DNA of 64,000 bases, from positions 51,497 through 115,496 of the forward strand of contig NZ_BATJ01000019.1 in the NCBI RefSeq assembly GCF_000467125.1. Reading direction: 5' to 3'. The notes beneath the pieces are model-generated. The model was not told the DNA's origin, did not search any database, and saw only the letters and a list, made by a program, of their open reading frames with translations. Shown one piece after another: positions 50,483 through 58,002 of this stretch. The number at the start of each line of letters is the position of its first letter. Position 1 is the stretch's first letter. This DNA comes from Vibrio proteolyticus NBRC 13287. GTDB lineage: Bacteria; Pseudomonadota; Gammaproteobacteria; Enterobacterales; Vibrionaceae. Both the position numbers and the translations under genes were made by a program.

Positions 50483-51922
50483 ATGGAACGTGTCGTCGAT
50501 ATCAACCGCTGGAACCGGGAGCACATCAAAACTGAAGACGATCTTCAGGCGATCTTTCGTACTGTTCAAGCGGCTTTTCAGGCTCAGCCCTGGTCAGATT
50601 ACGCTCAGAGAATGGCGCGGCTAGACGCGCTGTACGGTGCGTTGTTAGAGCATCAGGACGCGTTGAGCGAGGCACTGCGCCATGACTACGGTTTTCGTAC
50701 CCAGTTTGATTCGACCATCTGCGATTTATTGCCATCCATGCAGCATCTGCGTCATACCAGACGTCACCTGCGTCACTGGATGAAACCGGAGAAACGTTCA
50801 GCGGGCCTGCTGTTGTCTCCGTCTTCTTTGCAGGTGCACTACCAGCCTCTTGGTGTGATCGGCGTGATTGTGCCGTGGAATTTTCCGATTTTTCTCAGCC
50901 TTGGTCCTGTGGTGACGGCAATCGCCGCGGGCAATCATGTCATGGTGAAACTGAGTGAATTTACGCCCCACACTAATGAGGTATTAAGCCGAATTTTTTC
51001 AGTGCTGGAGGGGGAAATTTACACCATCGAAGGTGGGGCAGAGATCGCAGGCTTCTTTAGCCGCCTGCCGTTTGATCATCTGCTGTTTACCGGCTCGACC
51101 AAGGTTGGGCGTCTGGTGGCTCAGGCGGCGGCGCAAAATCTCACGCCAGTGACTCTGGAGTTGGGCGGAAAGTCACCGGTGATCGTGGCAGATGATGCCG
51201 ATATCAGCAAAGCCGTTGACATTGTTATGTTTGGCAAATCCAGTAATGCCGGTCAGATCTGCGTGGCACCGGACTATGTTCTGCTGCCGCAGGGCAAAGA
51301 GCAGCAGTTTATTGACCTTTACCTGCAACGTTTCGAACACTATTTTCCGGCTGGCGATTTGGGTCGGGAAATGACGCAGATCATCAATCAGGCGCAATAC
51401 GACCGCCTGCAACGGTACCTGGACGATGCGATTGAACACGGTGGGAAACTGCACACCATTGATCCGGGCAGTTCGTTACAGGGGCGACAGATGCTGCCGC
51501 ACCTGGTGACTCGGGTGAAAGAGAAAATGTTGTTGATGCAGGAAGAGATTTTCGGCCCGATCTTACCCGTGATCGGTTATGCCCATTTGAGTGAAGCGAT
51601 CAGTTACGTCAACAGTAAACCGCGTCCTTTAGCGTTGTATCTGATCAGCAACGATACGGTGCTGCGGCGACAAATCGTGCAACAAACTCACAGTGGAGGG
51701 GTCTGCATTAACGACACACTGATGCATGTTGCGGCGGACGATGCGCCGTTCGGGGGGATTGGTGAATCGGGGATGGGGCACTATCATGGCGTGGAAGGGT
51801 TTCGTACCATGTCGAAAGCTAAAACAGTGCTCAGTACACCGTCTTGGTTGCCCCGTGGCCGTTGGTTGCTGCGTTACGCCAAATCGGCAGAAAAACTCCT
51901 CAATAGACTGTTTGTTCGCTGA
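50483..51922 (+). CDS. Coniferyl aldehyde dehydrogenase-like ALDH
   Basis: A 479-residue aldehyde dehydrogenase: GVIGVIVPWNFPIFLSLGPV, KLSEFTPHTNEVLSRIFSV, the coenzyme motif FTGSTKVGRLVAQAAA, catalytic Glu in LELGGKSPVIV, and the catalytic Cys in SNAGQICVAPDYVLLP. The C-terminal extension with LPRGRWLLRYAKSAEKLLNR is membrane-tending and typical of the coniferyl-ALDH/fatty-ALDH branch. It oxidises aromatic or long-chain aldehydes with NAD(P). The ATG at 50483 follows GGAAGCAG. It stands alone. Confidence 0.9.
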   Translation: MERVVDINRWNREHIKTEDDLQAIFRTVQAAFQAQPWSDYAQRMARLDALYGALLEHQDALSEALRHDYGFRTQFDSTICDLLPSMQHLRHTRRHLRHWMKPEKRSAGLLLSPSSLQVHYQPLGVIGVIVPWNFPIFLSLGPVVTAIAAGNHVMVKLSEFTPHTNEVLSRIFSVLEGEIYTIEGGAEIAGFFSRLPFDHLLFTGSTKVGRLVAQAAAQNLTPVTLELGGKSPVIVADDADISKAVDIVMFGKSSNAGQICVAPDYVLLPQGKEQQFIDLYLQRFEHYFPAGDLGREMTQIINQAQYDRLQRYLDDAIEHGGKLHTIDPGSSLQGRQMLPHLVTRVKEKMLLMQEEIFGPILPVIGYAHLSEAISYVNSKPRPLALYLISNDTVLRRQIVQQTHSGGVCINDTLMHVAADDAPFGGIGESGMGHYHGVEGFRTMSKAKTVLSTPSWLPRGRWLLRYAKSAEKLLNRLFVR

Positions 51923-52028
51923 CTTTTCTCAAATATCTCGGTGAGATTGCTTTTCAATTCACAGTGAAAGCAATACCATATGTCCTCGTTCGCTCGCAGA
52001 GTGAACGAGGACATTTAATTTTTTAATT

Positions 52029-52160
52029 CTCAGGGCGGGGCGGAATTCCCCACCGGCGGTATATCCAGTTTGGATCAGCCCGCGAGCGCTCGATTCGTCG
52101 AGGTCAGCAGATCTGGTGAGAAGCCAGAGCCGACGGTTACAGTCCGGATGAGAGAGAATG
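52029..52160 (+). ncRNA. FMN riboswitch (RFN element)
   Basis: The leader of ribB contains the conserved RFN core: CTCAGGGCGGGGCGGAATTC, CCCCACCGGCGGTA, AGCCCGCGAGCGC, GATCTGGTGAGAAGCCAGAG, CCGACGGTTACAGTCCGGAT and GAGAGAGAAT. About 100 bases then separate it from the ribB start, with a CCAGT...ACTGG hairpin that can act as expression platform. FMN binding is expected to shut off ribB. Confidence 0.97.
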
Positions 52161-52258
52161 ACAATCCACCAGTACGCCCCCCGCGCACTGGTGCACTTCG
52201 TTTTGGATTTTATCCCTCATAAATAGCCCTGATTCTGGTGATTTTTAGGAGTTAAACC

Positions 52259-52915
52259 ATGAATCAGTCATCTTTGCTTGCCGAGTTCGGCGATCCGATT
52301 GTCCGCGTAGAAAACGCACTGACGGCCCTGCGTGAAGGCCGTGGCGTATTGCTGCTGGACGACGAGGACCGCGAGAACGAAGGCGACATCATTTATTCTG
52401 TAGAACATCTGACGAGCGCTCAAATGGCGCTGATGATCCGTGAGTGCAGCGGGATTGTGTGTTTGTGTCTGACCGACGAGCAGGCCAATAAGCTGGAGTT
52501 GCCGCCTATGGTGGTGAACAACAACAGTGCCAATCAGACCGCTTTTACGGTGTCTATTGAAGCCAAAGTAGGCGTAACCACGGGCGTGTCGGCGCAAGAT
52601 CGTGTCACCACGATTAAAACGGCAGCCAACCCGGAAGCCAAGCCGGATGACTTAGCTCGTCCAGGGCATGTTTTCCCGCTGCGTGCACGCGCTGGCGGAG
52701 TGATGACACGTCGTGGTCATACCGAAGGGACGGTTGATCTGATGCAAATGGCTGGGTTGCAACCCGCCGGGGTGTTGTGTGAAGTGACCAATCCAGATGG
52801 CACCATGGCCAAAGCGCCAGAGATTGTTGCGTTTGGCAAACGGCACAACATGCCAGTACTCACTATTGAAGATATGGTGCAATACCGCCTGCAACATGAG
52901 TTGAAGCTGGCATAA
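52259..52915 (+). CDS. ribB: 3,4-dihydroxy-2-butanone 4-phosphate synthase
   Basis: A 218-residue enzyme that turns ribulose 5-phosphate into L-3,4-dihydroxy-2-butanone 4-phosphate for riboflavin synthesis. Signatures: LLDDEDRENEGDIIYSVEHL with the acidic metal-binding loop, AGGVMTRRGHTEGTVDLMQM, and PEIVAFGKRHNMPVLTIEDM. The length matches E. coli RibB (217). There is no GTP cyclohydrolase II fusion. TTAGGAG precedes the ATG. Control by the FMN riboswitch is evident. A terminator follows 30 bases after the stop. Confidence 0.97.
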   Translation: MNQSSLLAEFGDPIVRVENALTALREGRGVLLLDDEDRENEGDIIYSVEHLTSAQMALMIRECSGIVCLCLTDEQANKLELPPMVVNNNSANQTAFTVSIEAKVGVTTGVSAQDRVTTIKTAANPEAKPDDLARPGHVFPLRARAGGVMTRRGHTEGTVDLMQMAGLQPAGVLCEVTNPDGTMAKAPEIVAFGKRHNMPVLTIEDMVQYRLQHELKLA

Positions 52916-52945
52916 AGACAAACGAAATCTTTGTTCGCACTAACC

Positions 52946-52974
52946 AAAGGGCGTGGGTATTCCGCGCCTTTTTA
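52946..52974 (+). terminator. ribB terminator
   Basis: Stem AAAGGGCGTGG / CCGCGCCTTTT (52946-52956 with 52962-52972; two G-T wobbles), 5-base loop. It overlaps the stop codon of the converging lysR pseudogene. Confidence 0.85.
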
Positions 52975-53385
52975 CTCGCGGGAGTCGGCAAACTCGGCGA
53001 CCACAAAGTCGATGAAAGTCCGCAGCCCTTTAGATTGATATTTGTCGCGATGAGAGATGACGGAGAAGTCGACACCGGGCACGTATTATTGCTCAAATAC
53101 TTCCTCCTGCTCTCCGGCATCAATATGAGACTGACAGTAGATTCTCGGCACACGAACAATACCGTTGCCATTTACGGCACCTTTCACTAACACCCGTCCG
53201 TTTTTACAGTGTAAATGTCCCTGTAACTGAATATCAAACGGTTCACCGCTGCAGTGATGCACGAAATTCCAGCGTGTGACCGAACCAAGCAGGCAATGAT
53301 GTTGACCCAGCTGTTTCGGATGCTGCGGCCGTCCGTAACGTTGCAGGCAGTCTGGGCTCGCTAGCGTTCCCATCTCAACTGACAT
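52972..53385 (-). pseudogene. Truncated, frameshifted lysR regulator
   Basis: Two minus-strand frames join into the effector domain of a LysR regulator. The first (53385 to about 53089) reads SPDCLQRYGRPQHPKQLGQH, then GSVTRWNFVHH...CKNGRVLVKGAVNGNGIVRV. The second (about 53080 to 52972) reads VPGVDFSVISHRDKYQSKGL and RTFIDFVVAEFADSRE. A frame change lies near 53085, and the N-terminal DNA-binding half is absent. It cannot make a working regulator. A parS2 site at 53203-53215 lies within it. Confidence 0.82.
53202..53216. promoter_or_regulatory. parS2 site within the lysR pseudogene
   Basis: TTTACAGTGTAAA at 53203-53215, an exact parS2 consensus. It remains intact although the gene around it is broken. 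About 49 kb from oriCII. Confidence 0.85.
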
Positions 53386-53472
53386 CAGTTTGCGAGCAGT
53401 GAAATCCTATTCATGTGGACCGACCTCACAGACAATGAGGGATTAATTGTCAAAAATAGGAAATAATTTATT

Positions 53473-53544
53473 GAACAATGTTTTTAATCTGGAATTATAT
53501 AGATTCCTTATAGCGGTCTGACAATTAAGACTAAGCTCAGACCT
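53473..53544 (+). promoter_or_regulatory. Promoter and inverted repeat upstream of the CarR-like regulator
   Basis: A TTGAAC -35 (53473) and a TTATAT -10 about 18 bases on form a plausible promoter. GGTCTGA (53516-53522) and TCAGACC (53538-53544) form a 7-bp inverted repeat ending 13 bases before the ATG. It could be an autoregulatory site or a leader hairpin. Confidence 0.45.
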
Positions 53545-53557
53545 AGAACAGCAAATA

Positions 53558-54271
53558 ATGAGAATAACTGTGGATAGCAACAAATTAGTTATCGTTGAAG
53601 ATGATGTAAAACTGCAGAAAATGCTGGGAGACTATTTTTTGTCTCAAGGGTTTAACGTCACACTTGTGGCAGAAGGGAGTCAGGCGGCGGAGGTGATCCT
53701 CGCCGAGCAGCCCGCGTTGGTGATGTTGGACTTAATGTTGCCGGGCAAAGACGGATTAAGTGTCTGCCGTGAAATTCGCGAGCATTATCAGGGCAAAATC
53801 ATGATGCTGACTGCCAGCAATGACGACTTCGACCATGTGGCCGCGTTGGAAATTGGCGCGGATGATTTTGTCACCAAGCCAATCAAGCCACGGGTGTTGC
53901 TGGCGCGTGTCCGGATGCTGTTGCGTCGTCCGGAAATCAAGGAGCATAAATGCGATGAGAAAAGTCGCCAGTTCGGTAAGTTGTCTCTCAACTGTTTGCG
54001 TCGCGAGTGTTTACTCGACGGTGAGACGGTGGCGCTGACCGATGGTGAATTTGATCTGTTGTGGCTGCTTGCGTCTCACCCTGAAGAGATCCTTTCACGC
54101 GAGAGCCTGACCCGTACTCTGCGGGGCATTGAGTACGACGGGACGGATCGCACCATTGATAACCGCGTGGCGATTTTGCGTCGCAAACTGGCGGACGTCA
54201 GTGTGCCTCCCAAGCGGATCCTGACTGTGCGCGGCAAAGGGTATATGTTCCTGCCGGATGCGTGGAACTGA
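53558..54271 (+). CDS. carR: CarR/VprA-like response regulator (OmpR/RstA type)
   Basis: A 237-residue response regulator. The receiver domain has Glu14-Asp15-Asp16, the phosphorylation site Asp58 (LVMLDLMLPGKDG) and FVTKPIKPRVLLARVRMLL. The C-terminal winged helix contains GTDRTIDNRVAILRRKLADV and TVRGKGYMFLP. It resembles RstA and vibrio CarR/VprA. Linkage to dgkA and eptA downstream supports the CarR role: control of lipid A modification and resistance to cationic antimicrobial peptides and polymyxin. An alternative GTG start lies four codons in. The kinase gene begins 14 bases after the stop. Confidence 0.8.
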   Translation: MRITVDSNKLVIVEDDVKLQKMLGDYFLSQGFNVTLVAEGSQAAEVILAEQPALVMLDLMLPGKDGLSVCREIREHYQGKIMMLTASNDDFDHVAALEIGADDFVTKPIKPRVLLARVRMLLRRPEIKEHKCDEKSRQFGKLSLNCLRRECLLDGETVALTDGEFDLLWLLASHPEEILSRESLTRTLRGIEYDGTDRTIDNRVAILRRKLADVSVPPKRILTVRGKGYMFLPDAWN

Positions 54272-54285
54272 GTCACGGAGCCACT

Positions 54286-55563
54286 ATGAAACGCATGTAC
54301 ATTGAGGCCTTTGTGGGCCTAATCGCGCTGTTTTTTGCTACTTTGCTGGGTTATGAGCTGATCGTGTACGAGTTCAATACGGATTACGACTACGTGTTGG
54401 AAGAGTATCAAGCCGAAGCGATGCACACGCTGATGATGCCGACCTACCTCAATCGGGGAGAGGAGGCTGCGGTCAACAAGGTGCAACACTACGCAGACAA
54501 AACCAGTATGATCCTCAGTCGTTATCATCGCGCGGAACTGCCGACCGAGATCGGTCAGGCCTTTGCTGCCGATCCGCAGCGGATGGTCAAGTTTGATGAT
54601 GACCGCAATATCTGGTTCCGCTTTGATGAACACTCCTATTTCTACAGTCTGTTTCCAGACGAAGAGTCGCCGCTGCGCAAAGCGATCGCATTTGATGACA
54701 ACTTACTGTGGGTGTTCTTCCTTGGTGGATTTGCGCTCTACTGTGTGCTGCTGATTTGGTTTCTCAGCCGCCGGAGCCGCGCGCTTGAACGTACCACGCT
54801 GGCATTCGCCTCAGGGGATCTGACGGCACGAGCCGATACATCCAGCGCCCGCTCGGTGGGCTCACTCAACAAAAGCTTTAACCTGATGGCGGACAAAATC
54901 TCTACCCTGATCACCAGCAATAAGCTGCTGACCGATGCGGTGGCACACGAACTGCGCACGCCGCTGTTTCGTTTGCAGTGGCAGGCGGATTTGCTCGCCG
55001 ATACGCCGCTGACACCCGAGCAGCGCGATACAGTGAATAGCATCGTTGAAGATATTGATGAGATGAGTGAGCTGGTGGAAGAGCTGCTCTACTATGCCAA
55101 AATGGAGCGCACGGATATGCCGATCCAAGCGCAGGACGTCGATGTGCAGCAGTGGCTGGCGCCGTTGATGCAGCGTTGGCAAGGCGAAACCGACAAACAA
55201 CTGACTCTGGAGGTGACGGCGTCGGTCGGCACGGCTCGTCTTGATCCTCACTTGTTGCGCCGCGCATTGGATAATCTGGCTCGTAATGCGATGCGCTATG
55301 CCGATCAACACATCATGCTCAAAGTTGAACGTGAACAAGAAACGTTGCGACTTGAGGTGCATGATGACGGGCAGGGCATCGATCCCAAGGAATGGCCGTA
55401 TCTGTTCGATGCGTTTTACAGTGCCGACAAAGCGCGTAACAAGGCCACCAGTGGTCATGGTCTGGGTTTGGCCATCGTCCGGCAGATTGCCTTGTTGCAC
55501 GATGGTGCCGTGGAAGTGGGTGACAGCCCGCTGGGCGGGGCCTGTTTTACCATTCTAATATGA
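54286..55563 (+). CDS. carS: CarS/VprB-like sensor histidine kinase
   Basis: A 425-residue inner-membrane kinase. TM1 is at residues 7-29, a short acidic periplasmic domain spans 30-140, and TM2 is at 141-161. A HAMP-like linker follows (FASGDLTARADTSSARSVGS), then the H-box VAHELRTPLFRLQW with His221 and an ATPase domain with LDNLARNAMRYA and GHGLGLAIVRQIALLHDGAV. It pairs with the response regulator immediately upstream. GGAG precedes the start at 54286; the longer frame overlaps the regulator gene. The acidic periplasmic domain (for example AFAADPQRMVKFDDDRN) would suit sensing of cations or cationic peptides, which is inference. Confidence 0.82.
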   Translation: MKRMYIEAFVGLIALFFATLLGYELIVYEFNTDYDYVLEEYQAEAMHTLMMPTYLNRGEEAAVNKVQHYADKTSMILSRYHRAELPTEIGQAFAADPQRMVKFDDDRNIWFRFDEHSYFYSLFPDEESPLRKAIAFDDNLLWVFFLGGFALYCVLLIWFLSRRSRALERTTLAFASGDLTARADTSSARSVGSLNKSFNLMADKISTLITSNKLLTDAVAHELRTPLFRLQWQADLLADTPLTPEQRDTVNSIVEDIDEMSELVEELLYYAKMERTDMPIQAQDVDVQQWLAPLMQRWQGETDKQLTLEVTASVGTARLDPHLLRRALDNLARNAMRYADQHIMLKVEREQETLRLEVHDDGQGIDPKEWPYLFDAFYSADKARNKATSGHGLGLAIVRQIALLHDGAVEVGDSPLGGACFTILI

Positions 55564-55978
55564 CGTTGATCATCGATTTCCCCCTTCTTACATAGCCGGA
55601 CATTCTGTTACACGGACCAGACAGAATCCGAGTAATCAAACAGTGTACATTTCCCGTTCTGTCACTGAACGAGGAAATGTACATGATTAGCCTTCCCCTT
55701 TGTTTCAACTACCATGAGCATTCAGTTCCGTGTCTTCGATATTGTTTGAGCGCTGGTACGGTTCAGGCAGCACTCGCGCCACTTTGCGTGGATACCCGCT
55801 TGCGATATCTCGTTGGTGGTCATCAGTGTGTGCTATCGGTTGGGGCCCATTCATTGGCGGTTTTCACAAATTGTTCACGTCCGCTGGCGTAAAGTGCCCG
55901 AGACTCATAGCCATGCATACCAGGACGGACCCCCGTTCGTGCTGGATCCCGTGTTATCCAGAAAGTAGTAGGTAGAAA
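55564..55978. other. Gap between carS and dgkA with a long hairpin
   Basis: 415 bases without a convincing gene. The main structure is at 55646-55685: TGTACATTTCC-CGTTC pairs with GAACG-A-GGAAATGTACA (16 bp with one bulged base, 7-base loop). A shorter ATTCTGT/ACAGAAT repeat lies just upstream (about 55605-55630). No T run follows the large hairpin, so a simple terminator is unlikely. A leader structure or operator for dgkA-eptA is more plausible. Confidence 0.5.
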
Positions 55979-56335
55979 GTGAAGCCAGGTAAATCAGGTG
56001 TTCGTCGTGTGGTCGATGCGACCGGTTATTCCATCCAGGGGCTGAAGTCAGCTTGGCAACATGAAGCCGCATTCCGTCAGGAAGCGGTGTTGACGGTTAT
56101 CTTGAGTGTCGCGGCTTTTGCTTTGCCGGTCACTCATCTCGAACGGATTGCCATGATTGGCAGTTTGCTGTTGGTGGTGATTGTTGAACTGATTAACTCG
56201 GCAATTGAAGCCGTGGTGGATCGTATCAGTGATGACTGGCATGAATTGAGTGGCCGGGCCAAGGACATCGGCTCTTCGGCGGTATTTGTTGCGCTGGGAT
56301 TGGCGCTGTTTGTCTGGGGTTCGATCCTGCTTTGA
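55979..56335 (+). CDS. dgkA: Diacylglycerol kinase
   Basis: A 118-residue integral membrane kinase with three helices and the family signature VELINSAIEAVVDRISDDWH. It phosphorylates diacylglycerol to phosphatidate. That recycles the diacylglycerol released when phosphatidylethanolamine donates phosphoethanolamine to lipid A, the reaction of EptA encoded next. The start is GTG at 55979, with AGGTAGAAA upstream. The eptA start lies 9 bases after its stop. Confidence 0.95.
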   Translation: MKPGKSGVRRVVDATGYSIQGLKSAWQHEAAFRQEAVLTVILSVAAFALPVTHLERIAMIGSLLLVVIVELINSAIEAVVDRISDDWHELSGRAKDIGSSAVFVALGLALFVWGSILL

Positions 56336-56343
56336 GTTTGCCT

Positions 56344-57993
56344 ATGAAACCACAATGCTTTTCCCAAACGGGCGTTTCGTACGTCTCATTTACTTTATGG
56401 TTAGCCCTGTTTTTTACCTTGGTGGTGAACCTTCCGGTTTACAAAGAACTGTATCAGGTATTGAGTCAACTGGAAGCGGTGGATCCCGGATTTGTTGTGT
56501 CTGTCCCGGTGTTTTTTGCCGCGGTGCTCAACCTGTTGTTCAACGTTTTCAGCTGGCCGCGGATCGCCAAGCCATTTTTTATTGCTCTGGTGTTGGTATC
56601 GGCCTTGGTCAGTTATGCCGAGTTTAATTATGGTTCAGTGTTCGATCAGGAGATGATCACCAACATCATCGAAACGGATACCACTGAAGCCGGATCATAC
56701 CTCAGCGTTTACTCGGTAGTGTGGACCCTACTGATGGGCGTGCTACCGGCGTTGATAATTTATAACGTTAAGCTGAAACAAGAACGCACTGTGGCCAAAC
56801 TGGTGCTAAAAAAAGGCGCCTCAATGCTGGTGTCACTGCTGGTGGTGGCGGCAGTTGCGGGTGTGTTTTATCAAGATTACGTGTCGGTTGGCCGGAACAA
56901 CAAATACCTGGTGCGTCTGATCATCCCGACCCAATGGGTTCACGCCACCAACAGTTATATCAAAGAGACGTATTTCACCACGCCACAACCGTACCAACAG
57001 ATTGGTCTGGATGCGAAGCAGACACCACAGGCTCTGCAGCAAGCTGAAGTCAAGCCGACTCTGTTGGTACTGGTGGTGGGGGAAACAGCGCGCGCTCAGA
57101 ATTATCCGGAAAACGGCTATGCGCGTGACACCACACCGTTTACCCGCGAGCTGGACATTGTGAAGTTTGAGGACGTGGCTTCATGCGGTACCGCAACGGC
57201 GATCTCGGTGCCATGTATGTTTTCGGCGCTGAATCGTCAAACATTCAATCGACAGCAAGCGGATAATCAGGACAATCTGCTGGACCTTTTGCAACGGGCT
57301 CAAGTGTCGGTGCTGTGGAAAGAGAACGACGGTGGCGACAAGAAGGTGGCCAAAAACGTCAATAAAATCGTGGTGGATCGCAAACGTCAGGATGCTCAAT
57401 GCCAGAACGGCTCGTGTTACGACACCGCGTTACTGGAGCAGTTTGATGACAACGTGGCTGCGATGAAAGGCAACCGGGTGCTGGTGCTGCATCTAATGGG
57501 TAGCCATGGCCCGACGTACTTCCGCCGTTACCCTGAGAGCATGAGCGAGTACCAACCGGAGTGCGCGCAGGCCGACATAGAAAACTGTTCAGTGGATGAG
57601 ATCGTCAACACCTACGACAACACGTTGCGTTACACCGATTACGTATTGAAGAAAACTATTAATAAATTGTCGTCTCTTCAGGAACGTTATAATACCGCGC
57701 TGGTCTATATCTCCGATCACGGTGAATCGTTGGGCGAAAATGGCCTCTTCCTGCATGGAATGCCCTACAGTCTGGCACCGGATTATCAGAAACGTGTGCC
57801 GATGTGGGTTTGGATGTCACCAGGCTTTCAGCAGAGCAAGCACGTAAATTATGACTGCCTCAAACAAGAGGCAACCCGTAAAAATACTTATTCTCAGGAC
57901 AATCTGTTCCACTCGGTCCTGGGAGTCATGGATGTTCACACTCAGGAATATCAGTCCGCTCTGGATGTATTCCGCACCTGTCGACGTAGTTAG
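56344..57993 (+). CDS. eptA: Lipid A phosphoethanolamine transferase EptA
   Basis: A 549-residue inner-membrane enzyme: five N-terminal membrane helices (about residues 12-180) and a periplasmic sulfatase-fold domain. Zinc and catalytic motifs: LVVGETARAQNYPENGYARD, the nucleophile Thr283 in SCGTATAISVPCMFSALNR, HLMGSHGPTYFRRYPE, and YISDHGESLGENGLFLHGMP. It moves phosphoethanolamine from phosphatidylethanolamine to lipid A phosphate, lowering surface charge and polymyxin sensitivity. Six or more periplasmic cysteines fit the usual disulfides. It is translationally close to dgkA, and a related sulfatase-fold gene follows 9 bases later. Control by the upstream CarRS-like pair is inferred. Confidence 0.94.
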   Translation: MKPQCFSQTGVSYVSFTLWLALFFTLVVNLPVYKELYQVLSQLEAVDPGFVVSVPVFFAAVLNLLFNVFSWPRIAKPFFIALVLVSALVSYAEFNYGSVFDQEMITNIIETDTTEAGSYLSVYSVVWTLLMGVLPALIIYNVKLKQERTVAKLVLKKGASMLVSLLVVAAVAGVFYQDYVSVGRNNKYLVRLIIPTQWVHATNSYIKETYFTTPQPYQQIGLDAKQTPQALQQAEVKPTLLVLVVGETARAQNYPENGYARDTTPFTRELDIVKFEDVASCGTATAISVPCMFSALNRQTFNRQQADNQDNLLDLLQRAQVSVLWKENDGGDKKVAKNVNKIVVDRKRQDAQCQNGSCYDTALLEQFDDNVAAMKGNRVLVLHLMGSHGPTYFRRYPESMSEYQPECAQADIENCSVDEIVNTYDNTLRYTDYVLKKTINKLSSLQERYNTALVYISDHGESLGENGLFLHGMPYSLAPDYQKRVPMWVWMSPGFQQSKHVNYDCLKQEATRKNTYSQDNLFHSVLGVMDVHTQEYQSALDVFRTCRRS

Positions 57994-58002
57994 GATGTAT
58001 TG

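Noticed and set aside
55677..55975. Short plus-strand frames after the long hairpin, before dgkA
   Set aside because: Two overlapping frames of similar length, neither with a ribosome-binding site followed by recognisable protein sequence. Joining them would need a frameshift with no supporting homology.
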